From Siderastrea siderea (Eukaryota > Cnidaria > Anthozoa > Scleractinia > Rhizangiidae), in the NCBI GenBank assembly GCA_964030785.1, contig OZ034967.1, positions 44,948,033-45,012,032 on the forward strand: 64,000 nucleotides of DNA. Direction: 5' to 3'. Below are positions 20,645 through 30,670 of this stretch, piece after piece (the stretch's first letter is position 1; each line of letters starts with the position of its first letter). The notes under the pieces were generated by a model. The model was not told the DNA's origin. It made no database searches and saw only the letters and a list, made by a program, of their open reading frames with translations. The position numbers and the translations under genes are program-made.

Positions 20645-22605
20645 ATATATAGATTTAGCCAAGCCTAAAAGCGTAGCCGCCAAGGAATAAACTGGTGCTC
20701 GTTTCTCAAAAATAGTCCTGAAACTTTTCGGTCTGAAATATATTTCGGGGCTTTTTTTGGCTCGTTCGCTTTCGAAAAGTGTTTCTTAAAAAGCCCGAAA
20801 GTGTTCGAATTGTCCTCCAATACTTTGGGGCCCTGTTCTGTAAAACCAAGCTCGAAAGGTCATTCTAGAGGCTGAGCACAGCTTGATAATTTTTTTTCGG
20901 GCATCAAACTGAACACATATTTCACTCACGAGCCGTCTTGCTTGGTTTTTGCAATGTTTCCATATCCTGTCATTAACTGTCAAGGCTTGTCAAATCTCCT
21001 TGGATTATTGGCTGTTCGCTTGAATGAACTTGAAACGGCGCTCATTTAGAACAACGAAATTTAAATGGGTTATCTTCATCGCGTTCGGATGTTAACAAAT
21101 AACATGAGCTGCCACTATTAGTATGGTCAAAAATTTATACTGGCATTTCACCGGCATTTTATTGGGATTATCTGAAAGAAAGGATTTTGGGAGCTACGAA
21201 GCACTTGTAATAAACTTATCGAAGAAATGTCGCGTAGGCTTTTATAGCAGCCGAGAAAAAAATTCGAGCGCTTTGAGGAACACCCATTACTTACCGGATA
21301 AAATAGCTTTAAACTCAAAACTGCTTCGATTATAGTTACTTAAGTAACCCTTATATTTCGTTCTCTAACTTGAGACCATCAAGATTGAAAACAAACAAAC
21401 ACCAAGCATGCTTAACTCTATGGCATAACTATTGCGGCTGCAAATTGTTTGAAATTTGAGCGCTTTTAGAAATGCACAGAATTGTTTTTGGAAGCTTTTA
21501 GGATGTAATAGGTTTAAACCGACAACTGCTTCGCTTATAGTTTTTTAAATAACTGTTATATTTCGTTCTCTAACTAGAGACCATCAAGATTCAAAACAAA
21601 CAAACACCAAACACGCTTTAAATTATGCCGGCATAAGTTTTGCGGATGCGAAGTAAGCCTATATAAAGTTACCCGCTTTGAGGAACGCACAAAACTGTTT
21701 TCGGAAGCTTTTGGGATAAAATAGCTTTAAACCGACAACTGCTTCGCTGAAAAGGTTACTACTACTGAAAAATTCTAGGACAAGAAAATCGACAATTGCA
21801 CAAAGAGATGTACCCGACAGTCGAAATTGAAAGCAATTATTTGTCGTAATCTCACTGAAGTGATGCTTGTGCAGCTAGTTGTCTTGCGACTGTGCTTAGA
21901 CCTACTGTTATAAAAAAACATACACAAAATAATGGACAGAGAAATCATTTTTGAAAAAAGTTTATTCGGAAACCCGTAAGTTTATACTTAAATGCAATTC
22001 GCGTTACACTTCCAAAATCGTGGGTCGGTCCACGCGAGTGAAATCGGCTGAGCATGGCAAAATACTCAAGACTACATCTGTCACAAATCTGAGCGCGTTT
22101 TCTAATAATTTTTTTAAGTCAAAAGTAAATGACACATTTCTAATGACATAAATTAAATTCCCATTTCAAAACGTAATTTCTTTGACCGTAATACTCAAAA
22201 TCATGTACCTTACACCCTTACTCGGATATGTTTCAGAACAGGGCAAGCTCTCCGCCGTGAAGAAAACAAAGCGATGAAGTCCTTTGAAGGCAGCTTTAGT
22301 AACTTGAACTCTTTCTTTCCATTTATAGATATTAGATGTTTTTTTTGTCAAGTATAAAACTTGCACCGCGCGATTTCCCGCCAAGAAAAGATAGCATTCT
22401 CTACCCCCCCCCCCCCGTCGGGTTTTCTTGGGACTCCCCTCCCTCTCCCGCAGAGTCTGTGCGGATGGAAGGACGGAACGGACGGACAGTCACGTGACTA
22501 TACGTCACAACCAAAATTTCTCGGATCGATAGGTTACCAAATTTGCTTAGCAATGGGGCTCCGCTGGCGGACTTTGCCCGCAGGCTTCGCTACTATAGAG
22601 AAAAT
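20645..22605. mobile_element. 1.96-kb insertion specific to unit 2
   Basis: Unit 1 is continuous across this point. The insertion begins near TATATAGATTTAGCCAAGCC and ends near GGCTTCGCTACTATAGAG. A related element in opposite orientation lies at about 50300-51385; they share a block around GCGCGATTTCCCGCCAAG...CGTCACAACCAAAATTTCTC and a CCAAGCCT(A/G)AAAGCG end. No transposase is visible, so it is probably a non-autonomous element with an internal tandem repeat. Confidence 0.6.
21240..21755. repeat. ~210-bp tandem repeat, about 2.5 copies
   Basis: The words ATATTTCGTTCTCTAACT, GACCATCAAGATT.AAAAC and GCTTTAAAC..A.AACTGCTT recur at a spacing near 210 bases (for example about 21322, 21530 and 21742). 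It lies inside the unit-2-specific insertion and has no coding potential. Confidence 0.7.
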
Positions 22606-23184
22606 ATCATTAAAAGTTTGTGTAAGAAGTGCAACTTTTACTCTTAAAAAACTTTTGTTAGCTTCATCTTTTGTGTTAGGCTTGTTAATGGACACAAGTA
22701 TCCGAGTCAATAATGAATATATAGAAATTAAAACCTGAAAATCTAAAAGACGTTTCTGTTATTGCTCATTTACGGTAGACTTTTGATACAGTAGCAGGAT
22801 ATTTTCTGTCGCGTTTGTATCTGCGTATGAACGGCTATTTTTAACACCCTCCAAGAAAGCTTCTGTTTTTCGCAAATCGTGTTATTCACCTAAAGTGATG
22901 AGTTGATGTGTGCACTTTCTGAATTCCCTTGAACGCTGGAAGATTAACTGATACTGTTTTGAGCGTTGTTCCTTTTTCGTTACAAAGGAGGTAAATTTGA
23001 GTTTGCTAAGGGTTGAGGCTCATTTGACATCGTCAGCTGACTTAACAATTATTTTAGCAGGTGTATGCTTCAGTGAAATCAGCTGTGCAGTTCTGGAGAA
23101 AAAAAATCTGACTATGTCAATATTAGAAAGAAACAGAAAAATAATCAAGGTGATATCCACAGAACAGTGACAAATTTTGTTTAC

Positions 23185-23445
23185 GACGTCTGCGTAAAAA
23201 CTCCCACTTTCCCGTTCTGAACCATAAATAAGACAGCTCTCCCTTTTCAGAGTATTTTCATCTTCACTTTGAGGCTAAAAGTGAATTCTACGTTGCTCCA
23301 CGACGAGTGAATCTCTCGGCCATCTCCAGCAATATACTTTATTTTCACAAGGACGACCACACAATCAATACCAACGGATAGACCGTCATAAGTTCTATAC
23401 AGCAATACCACATACATTGTGTAACTTTAAACACAATCTCCCTTA
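23185..23445 (+). other. Promoter-like module and deletion scar where the nucleotidyltransferase exon is missing
   Basis: The sequence matches unit 1 from the GACGTC/ATAAATA module (23185-23230) up to the CCAACGGATAGAC word before the exon. It then jumps straight to sequence that follows the exon in unit 1 (GACCGTCAT...CATACATTGTGTAA). About 400 bases including the whole exon copy have been lost from unit 2. Confidence 0.65.
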
Positions 23446-23857
23446 GCACTAGCTACAAAACAAAACCCATTTATACTTCTACTTCATTGCCCTAATTACT
23501 AGAACACGCTTGTTTTAAAGTTCAGATTCAATTGTCTTTTGCAATGTTTTTCATAGCATCAACTGATTACCAGTAAAGATAACAACTACTGTCTGTTTGT
23601 TCAATTAAGTAACAAAGACGTTGAGCGCATTAAATCTACAGGAATAAGAAAATTAACTGATTGTTTTATTCGTTCAATTTTATTACTTTTATTCAAGTTC
23701 TCTATTTGTGATATTTTACTAGCGAAGTGACTGAAGTGACATCCTTAAAATGAAGAAGCATATGGCAGATATTTACGTCCGCAAATTTACAAGCCGCAAA
23801 TACTAAAATGCGCATTGTAAATACTAAAATCGATTCTCAATATGTGATATTAAGCCA

Positions 23858-23863
23858 TTTATT
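23858..23863 (-). promoter_or_regulatory. Candidate poly(A) signal of BTB copy 3
   Basis: AATAAA on the minus strand about 145 bases after the stop at 24007. Position is plausible for a 3' end; no other support. Confidence 0.4.
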
Positions 23864-24006
23864 CTCAGTTTACTTTGGCTTTTCGCCGCTTGAGATAACA
23901 TGTACTGCATGCTGGCTCAGATAAATATGTTAAGACGTTCAACATGTTACCTCTATCGAAAAATGAATGAATTTTTTTTCTATTTACATGTAAAGCTATT
24001 ACACTG

Positions 24007-25335
24007 CTACGACTCCGGCACAAGTGAAAATAAAAATTCAGAGAATTGTCCCTTTTCAATTAGGGTCGACGAATTGTGGACATTTCTAAATACAAATCTC
24101 ACGCCAGAATGCTCTCTACGGGAAAGGCAGCCCTGTCCATACAAAGAAGGTGGGCCGGTTATTTTGGCAATCAAAAAGTACACAACATTTGCTTCTAAAA
24201 GAATCGGAGGCTCCAAAACAACAGCAAAACCTTGATAATCTCCAATCTCACTTTGCACGACCTCCGACATAAAAGCTTCTTTTTCAGTTAAGAAAAGAAC
24301 ATCACCGCCATTTTTTACCGTTAGGCTCACTGAATATTCATTCTTTTCGCTACCAAAAAAACGCACTGCATGCAGCTTTACATCTTTATCAGCAATAAGA
24401 CATAATGAATTCGAACTGTCGGGAAAATAATCCCACCCGTTAGTTACTGTCCTAAACCTGCAAAATATCTTAAGCTTCCCATCTCTTTTCGCTCGTGAAA
24501 ATCTCACTGGAGTTTTCAGTACAGAATTGAAATACTTCATCAAGTCGTATGTCTCTCTCTGGTTAAGTATATTAGAATCGAGGACGACATGGGCGAAATC
24601 CTTTTCTTCCATCAGAGGAAAACGAATTCCTTTCACGATCCGTTCTCCAAGAATCCTTCTTTTCGTAGACCCCTCTACTACAATGCCTTGCCTTTCACAT
24701 TCCTTTTCAGCCCAGGAATCGACAGCTTTGAATAACTCAACTTCTTTGATATTCAACAAATCTTTCTCGACTAATTCCTCCAGCACTGACCTCTCGATTG
24801 TCACGAACCCATCCGATTTCACAGCTTCCTCCGTTTGTTTCTCGATCAATTTCCAGCAGCGATCCAGCAGATCTTTCTCGTCGTATTTCTGTGCGTCCGG
24901 CAAGACGTGAAACACGTTCGACGCGTCCAAGTTCTTCTCGAGGCAAGCAGAGCATCTGTCTGCCAGAGACGGCAGCATGTATTTCTTCGCCAAGTACATC
25001 AACTGCATCACATTATCGTGCTTCAAGTTCGCCTCATCGGTGTAAATGAAACGAAAACACTCCAACAGGCTCTCATACTCGCAGTCATGGATTTCGACGG
25101 AATCCTTAGTTTCCGCCAATTTACCGTAAAACATGGCAAAAAACACCGGACTACTGACTGCCAACACGAACTTGTGAGCGGGAATCTTCTTGCTTTCACT
25201 TCCGCCTTGGGAGTCTCGAACAAGGAATTTGACATCGCTCAAGAGTTCCTGGTTGAAAATGGACTTACATCTTTCACTGATACTACTCCTCGCTGTTGAT
25301 TGCCAAAAATCTTTCCTGGTTGCATCGACAGACAT
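24007..25335 (-). CDS. BTB-BACK-PHR protein (BTBD3/BTBD6-like), copy 3, intact and intronless
   Basis: An uninterrupted 442-codon frame from ATG at 25335 (N-terminus MSVDATRKDFWQS, TISERC-like region reading SSISERCKSIFNQE). BTB domain about residues 28-133 (SDVKFLV, AHKFVLAVSSPVFFAMFYG), BACK about 140-245 (LDRCWKLIEKQTEEAVKSDG, ELFKAVDSWAEKEC), PHR about 285-440 (DYQGFAVVLEPP, YGQGCLSRREHSGV). Likely a CUL3 adaptor as for copy 1, from which it differs at many positions; it is much closer to broken copies 2 and 4. It is the only intact minus-strand member. A retrocopy origin before duplication is possible. Confidence 0.87.
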   Translation of the reverse strand: MSVDATRKDFWQSTARSSISERCKSIFNQELLSDVKFLVRDSQGGSESKKIPAHKFVLAVSSPVFFAMFYGKLAETKDSVEIHDCEYESLLECFRFIYTDEANLKHDNVMQLMYLAKKYMLPSLADRCSACLEKNLDASNVFHVLPDAQKYDEKDLLDRCWKLIEKQTEEAVKSDGFVTIERSVLEELVEKDLLNIKEVELFKAVDSWAEKECERQGIVVEGSTKRRILGERIVKGIRFPLMEEKDFAHVVLDSNILNQRETYDLMKYFNSVLKTPVRFSRAKRDGKLKIFCRFRTVTNGWDYFPDSSNSLCLIADKDVKLHAVRFFGSEKNEYSVSLTVKNGGDVLFLTEKEAFMSEVVQSEIGDYQGFAVVLEPPILLEANVVYFLIAKITGPPSLYGQGCLSRREHSGVRFVFRNVHNSSTLIEKGQFSEFLFSLVPES

Positions 25336-26351
25336 GCCTGAGAAGACTGTGCTGCTAGATTTTCGCTCGTTCCTTTACTGTTGTCGCAAACGTTTTCGAT
25401 TTAGTCGATATGGCAAAAGTGACTTTTCACTTTATTAGCCAGCCGTGGCCATATGGGCCTAGCAATACACGCGTTTTAATTAGCTGACCATCGCCCATGT
25501 CTACTTATATCCGTCATGTCATTGTTAACGTAGCAACCACACGATTTTGTGGGCACTTCGCAACGCCACGTCAGCATACTCCTCTTGTTGTTTCCGTGAG
25601 CTGCCGTGTGGTTTCATTCAATGATGTTCAACAGATGTTTAGCTGTGGTTTGTTTCCGTGAGCTTTCATGTGGTTTCATTCAGTGATGTTCGACAGATCT
25701 TCAGTATTCCCAAGAAAGACATGTCGCTGTTTCATCGAGCTTGTCGGCAGCAAGCTGTTTTTGGGTTTTTAGTTTGATGTAACTCGTATTTTGGACCAGT
25801 AAAATTGTTGAACTATTAGGCGTTTGCGTGACTAACCTGCTGTCAAGTTTTTAGGGACAGTTATGGGCTCTTGTCGTAGTAGTATTAACATTTTTTGCCA
25901 AAATTAAAAACGCTAAAAGGTAATAGCCTTTATATGCTTGATGTTAACTAAGATTTAGCGGAAAAATTGAAGAGATACAGTTTTTGATTAAGCATTGGAG
26001 GCGAGCTGTTTAGAAAGGGACTTTAAGTTTTTAATGAGGAGAAGGGGGGTGGGGATTACGGGATTAGATCCAGTGTACCATTCGTCATCAATCCACAACA
26101 CAAGTGCCCTTCACTTCAGGCAAGAATGATCAGTCGACGCTATCCCTCCCCCCTCCCAAGCCACTTAGCAATTCTATAAAAAGCATTAAAAAAACAGGCC
26201 CGGTATATTTTTATATTGGAAGTCATTCAACTATGGCAGGAAGTATCCGAAGCATAACAGCTAACAGGCTGAGAGTGAATATATGAGATAATGACATAAC
26301 TGAACTGCGGATATTCGATGAAATAATCAAATGATGATGACTCTCGCAGTT

Positions 26352-26465
26352 AGATATCAACTTAAGCATTTCATAGATGAACAACCTGAAAAATATGCAA
26401 GCTTGACTGGGATTAAGCCTGAAATTTTTAAGGTTGTTCTTTTATCAACTGCTTATGTTGACGTC
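26352..26465. repeat. Hairpin element, unit 2
   Basis: Counterpart of the hairpin at 18366-18480, with more mismatches between arms. The surrounding TGAACTGCGGATATTCGATGA words belong to the same repeat family. It was present before the tandem duplication. Confidence 0.6.
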
Positions 26466-26691
26466 TTTAATTTAACTGTGAGGGTCATCATCATTTGTTT
26501 AGGCTAGAAACTATTGACATTAATTGTGCAATAGATGATAGCACCAAAGAAAGAGTCAAATCTACTGAAAGAGTATGAAGATCAACTGAAAAAGAGAGAG
26601 TTAAATTAACAGAAGGAGAGAAATTCCGGTCTTCCAGTCGCTTGTGGCGACTGTGAACTAAAACGGCTCAGAAACATCTGACTGCGAAGAT

Positions 26692-26895
26692 ATGGAACCT
26701 GAATTTGTTGCTCACTATATTGTGAAAAAACAAAACAAACAAGATCCATATTGGTCCGTACTCTCGTGGAATTTATTGGGAATGTGTGCTTGTGGCGATT
26801 GTGAACCAAACAGCCCAGAAACTTCAGATTCTGGTTCTGAGGAGGGCATTGAGGATGGCTTCTTCTTTAGAAGACGAAAACGAGATTTAGCGTGA
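26692..26895 (+). other. Conserved acidic mini-ORF segment repeated in all three units (unknown)
   Basis: A 67-codon frame reads CACGDCEPNSPETSDSGSEE and then a basic RRRKR stretch. The DNA is repeated at about 18680-18940, and in part at about 62830-63000 where the frame is broken. An internal near-repeat of a GGCGA(C/T)TGTGAA word precedes it. Across copies the reading frame is not clearly preserved, so it may be a transposon remnant. I do not recognise a family. Confidence 0.3.
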
Positions 26896-27548
26896 AATGG
26901 TCACCGAAACGACATCCACTTCACAATGATTTGGCCGTAAAAGAAATGTGCTCCGCAAGATGACGACATTTCCTGGAAGAACTTTAAAGTGTGACATCAA
27001 TTTACTTAGCTGTCAACACGTGTGCTTTAGACTGCACGTACTTTTCACACAAATTTGCCATCAATGTGCCAGAACAAAAACGGCACCCATTATCTAGATT
27101 TACCTTTTACATAAGCTTTGCTGTTTCATATAACATACATGTGTAAACGTAATCATTTTCAAGGAAACCGTCACTTAATAATCTATTAGAAGAAATCATT
27201 TTCTTGTAATCTTGAAAGTAACAAGTGAAAAGCGATACGGCAGTCCCAAATAGGCTACTGATACGATTCATGTACAGTTCGATTCCTACACTAAACCTCA
27301 ACAGGGGGTATTAAATGTTTTGGAAATATTAATGATTTATGCAATAAACAACACTTGTCAAACCTGTTTTAGTAACAACTGGTAGAAAAATGGAGGAAGG
27401 TAATATATTAATATATTGATTGTATGTAAATTATTTGGCCACCAAAAAACGTAAAAAGACAGTAAAACAGCTGACTTTAAAATAAGAAAATTAGAAATGC
27501 ACAGCAAAAATTGTTTGTCTGCTGTAAACGCAACTTAAGTGCTATACG

Positions 27549-28075
27549 TAGTCCAGTGTAAACACAAATTCAGAAAACTGGCCTTCTTCAACATCTTGTT
27601 CAAACCAATACTTACAACTAGAATTTCACACCGGAATGTACTACACTGGAGCAGCCATTAACTCCAAATCAGGAAGGGAAACCAGTTATTTCAGCCACAA
27701 GAGAATACTCCCCATTCTCTTGTAAAGCAATTGGAGGGTGAAAAACAATCTCAAACCCTTGATAATTTCCTTATTCACTCTGTACGAGGTTTGACAAGAA
27801 ATCACCTGCATCAGTTGCGACAACAACCTCATTAACATTCTGTACCCTTATCTTCACTGAATACTCATTATTTTCACTACCAAAAAGACGCACTGTCAAC
27901 TTAAATAGCAATATTATTGAAATTCATGCCAGAAGAATATTGTCAGCCGTTGTCAAGTGATCTAAACCTGGTGATGGGATTGTAACTTGAAAACTGAAAG
28001 GAGCTAATGTTGTACAGTTTCTCCCTTGTTTCTTACAAAACTAGCCAGAAACTGGCTACTTGATTAGTGCGTGAT
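27549..28075 (-). pseudogene. PHR-only BTB fragment, unit 2
   Basis: The minus strand contains the end of a PHR domain resembling BTB gene 1 (NYQGFEIVF, GQFSEFVFT). The original stop codon is changed and several frameshifts are present. Unlike the unit 1 fragment it continues past the duplication breakpoint into a region resembling the BACK-PHR linker (RF.SL and possibly further). No BTB domain is found. Confidence 0.65.
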
Positions 28076-28520
28076 TATGGTTTGCTCTCCATTTGATAAA
28101 ATCATTCGCTTTCATTCTCTTTATGTTTCAGGAACATTTCGTGTACAAGAAAAGGTGTTTAATTTGAATTTCAGCTCATTATTTACCTCAGAAAGCGAAA
28201 TCACTGTGACGTAGCCACTTTAATTTGTGAAGCAAGAAGAATACCAATCTTTCTTTTATTCAACTTTTGACTTTTTCAAAACTTTGAGTATTTATTTATC
28301 AGGTGTGGCATATATGCGGGTGCGGCTTGCCTGCTAGTGTTTATGTTACCAAAACAGACGCGTTTTTTTTTTAACAGTCGATCTCGGCTACCGATTCGCA
28401 TAGATATTTTCCCATTCTATGAATATGGGGCCTACCAGGACATTGTGCATAAAGCCAGAGGCAATGTGTGTCGCGTTAGCTGCACAGGCCACGCTTTAGC
28501 TTCACGCCATGACCAAAGAT

Positions 28521-28917
28521 TTAAAGGCGATGTTACACGGGACGATTCATAATGACGATGTTTAGTGCAACGCTATTGTGCTAAAAGTTGAAGGTGATCC
28601 TACACGGGACAATTCGAACCAACGATTTTTAGCGCAACTCAGCGTCGATTTTTAATGTATGTACACAGGACGATTTTTAGCGCAACGGGGGCAGAGAAGA
28701 GTGTTCTGGGATGGCGTTGCGCAAAAAGTTGACGACAGGCATGTTACACTAAACAACTTGAGCAAAATTTGTGATTTGAAGCTGGTTCAAAAATTTGCAA
28801 CGCAAAAATTGCGCAGAAAATCGTCCTTGAACTCAGGTGACACGACATCAACTTTTAGTGCAACATTGTTGGACTAAAAATCGCCGTTTCGAATCGTCCC
28901 TTGTAACTGCACCTTAA
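28521..28917. mobile_element. MITE with TTAA ends and ACGGGACGATT-type repeats
   Basis: The ends are TTAAAGGCGATGTTACACGGGA and an inverted GTCCCTTGTAACTGCACCTTAA; both are bounded by TTAA. Internally the word CGATTTTTAGCGCAAC and close variants recur. There is no coding potential. The TTAA target suggests a piggyBac-like mobiliser, which is inference. Confidence 0.6.
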
Positions 28918-29210
28918 TTTAGACGGTACGATTTTTCCTTACGACTGTCGTATGCAACTTTTGTAGTGCGCACTTCTCGCGTCAGGAAAGGATCGTAAAC
29001 AACTCACCATTCTGACACTGATTGCGGCTACGACTGTCGTAGGGTTTTAAAACATGTTTTAAACTCCCACGACATTTTTCCTGTGCAACTGTCGTGAAGA
29101 TGTTGTACGTTTGATTAAGACGACACGATTTGTGTTGCAGACATGACGTGAACAAGTCGCATGCATATAACAGTTGTAAGCAAAAATCGTACCGTCTAAA
29201 TCTGCCCTTA
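28914..29210. mobile_element. MITE with 19-bp perfect TIRs, adjoining the previous one
   Basis: TTTAGACGGTACGATTTTT at 28918-28936 is exactly inverted at 29182-29200. Internally GACTGTCGT words recur in both orientations. Its left end shares the TTAA of the neighbouring MITE, so the two may be nested or inserted at the same target. Confidence 0.65.
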
Positions 29211-29472
29211 GACTACGAGAAATCTCTATTTTTATTTTCGCTCAGGGATAGTCGAGCAAAACGAACACGCGAGCGAGCGCGATCTGCTTGGCGCACGCCA
29301 CATTTCCACGGGGCAGGCGATGTTTGCGCTCACTCGAGTGTGATTTATGCTCGACTATCCAGAAAATTAGAAAACAAAATTGAAAATTACAAAAAAAAAA
29401 CAGTATTGATTCAGTTTAGTCAAAGAATGATTTATTCCCTGAAAAGTGGCCGCAAACCTTAAACCAGAAGTA

Positions 29473-30059
29473 CAGTAGAACACCGGTAACTCGAACTCTG
29501 AAGGGAAACGAAAAACAGTTCGTGTTAGCGGGGTTTCGAATTATCGGGGTCGATTGAATATTCCATTTGCCATGATAATAATTGATGGTTCACTGATTTT
29601 TCAGCACTTCAGTATGAGTACAGTGCAAATTAAACATCTCGTCAGAAACTGTAACAAGTTTATGCATTCTTATGATAATACAGTACTGTGAATGTAACTC
29701 AGTTACACTCACTCGGGAATGACTTCAAATACGTGATCTGTTCGTTGCACTAATTAAAATCAAATTGCTGTAGTGTAAGTTTTAGTGTTTTTACCGATAA
29801 CACGACAATAAGAGCTAATTGGATAGTTGAAAGGGCATCCGTGGTGAGTTGCAAGAACCAGAATTCGAGTTATCGGGGTAAATTTTGATCAAGGGAAACA
29901 AAATTTAGTTCGAGTTAGCGGGGAATTTGAGTTATCCGAGTTCGAGTTAACCGAGTAAAAATGACTGAAAAGTGGGGTCAAATCCAAGGGAAATGGAACT
30001 TAGTTCGAGTTAGCGGGGGAGTTCGAGTTATCCGAGTTCGAGTTACCGGGGTTCTACTG
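29473..30059. mobile_element. Tc1/mariner-pogo-type MITE with TA target duplication
   Basis: Ends are CAGTAGAACACCGGTAACTC (29473) and the inverted GAGTTACCGGGGTTCTACTG (ending 30059), flanked by TA on both sides. Sub-terminal copies of GTTCGAGTTA.C.GG repeat several times at each end. CAGTAGAACCCCGGTAACTCG-like ends with TA flanks are typical of pogo/Tigger-type non-autonomous elements. No transposase frame is present. Confidence 0.8.
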
Positions 30060-30106
30060 TATACCAATTGATTTTTCACATTTAAAATTGAACAAACACA
30101 GAACAG

Positions 30107-30315
30107 GTACCGGCTAACTGTTGGGGAATCCTAACAGAAAAGCTGAGGGGTAACCCTGCGATGGACTGGTAGTGCTACCGCTAGGTTGCCACAACGGTTG
30201 CTCCTAGTCGCTTCACATATGCTAGGGGGAATCGGAGTTAAAAAGAGCACCAGCCTGATGAGCCTTATGGCTCCGCTCAATCCGTTGGATTGGACACAAG
30301 ATTTTACCTTTGCAT
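30107..30315. repeat. SINE/LINE-tail-like repeat (GGTACCGGC family)
   Basis: Contains GGTACCGGCTAAC, GGGGTAACCCTGCGATGGACT, TCCTAGTCGCTTCA and CAGCCTGATGAGCC. The same ordered words occur in diverged form at about 55220-55400 in intron 2 of the M13 gene. I recognise it as a widespread invertebrate dispersed repeat, but cannot name the family. Confidence 0.5.
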
Positions 30316-30455
30316 GCTAGTTCATTTTAAGCTATTTTTAGATCAACCATGTGCGGCTGGTATTACTTAACAAGAGCCGTACTTATTTAATCTTAACTGT
30401 AAGCGGCTGCTTGTGGAATATGCCCTCCTTATAAAAAGGTTATAACCACGTCAAG

Positions 30456-30461
30456 TTTATT
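30456..30461 (-). promoter_or_regulatory. Candidate poly(A) signal of the M13 peptidase gene
   Basis: AATAAA on the minus strand about 110 bases downstream of the TGA stop at 30571-30573, the first canonical hexamer after the stop. Confidence 0.55.
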
Positions 30462-30570
30462 TTCTCTTGGATGGAAGCCAATCAAAAGAATTCATGTGGC
30501 GATGACCTAGATTGTTGCATGTGTTGTGAAATTTTGTTTATCTGAATCGCACAAAAACGGAAGAGTCTTT

Positions 30571-30670
30571 TCACCACAAGGAGCACTTTTTCTCCGGGTT
30601 CATGGCGGATCCTGCTTTACAGTTGAACGCCTCTGCGAATTTATCATAGTTGTGGAGTGTGCCGATTATC
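30571..30670 (-). CDS. M13 gene exon 19: C-terminal exon
   Basis: After a CTCTTAG acceptor the exon encodes [17 protein letters not shown] and a [13 protein letters not shown] end, then TGA. The CxxW terminus is a family hallmark. It is separated from exon 17 by exon 18 (31553-31477; AWCSIYKK... THSYPKY) and two introns, one of 8.0 kb. Confidence 0.92.

Larger units (their letters stand above)
20263..28075. repeat. Segmental duplication unit 2 (~7.8 kb)
   Basis: Second head-to-tail copy of the unit starting at 12821. Its BTB1-3'-flank part is split: 20263-20645 matches 12821-13150, and 22605-23045 matches 13190-13620, with a 1.96-kb insertion between. The nucleotidyltransferase exon is deleted, BTB copy 3 is intact, and the PHR fragment at the right end extends further than in unit 1. 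Unit 2 therefore seems to keep the original right boundary and unit 1 the original left boundary. Confidence 0.8.

Noticed and set aside
24798..25299. Open frames antisense to BTB copies (83-154 codons)
   Set aside because: They mirror the BTB/BACK coding sequence on the opposite strand and recur at each copy only because the gene does.
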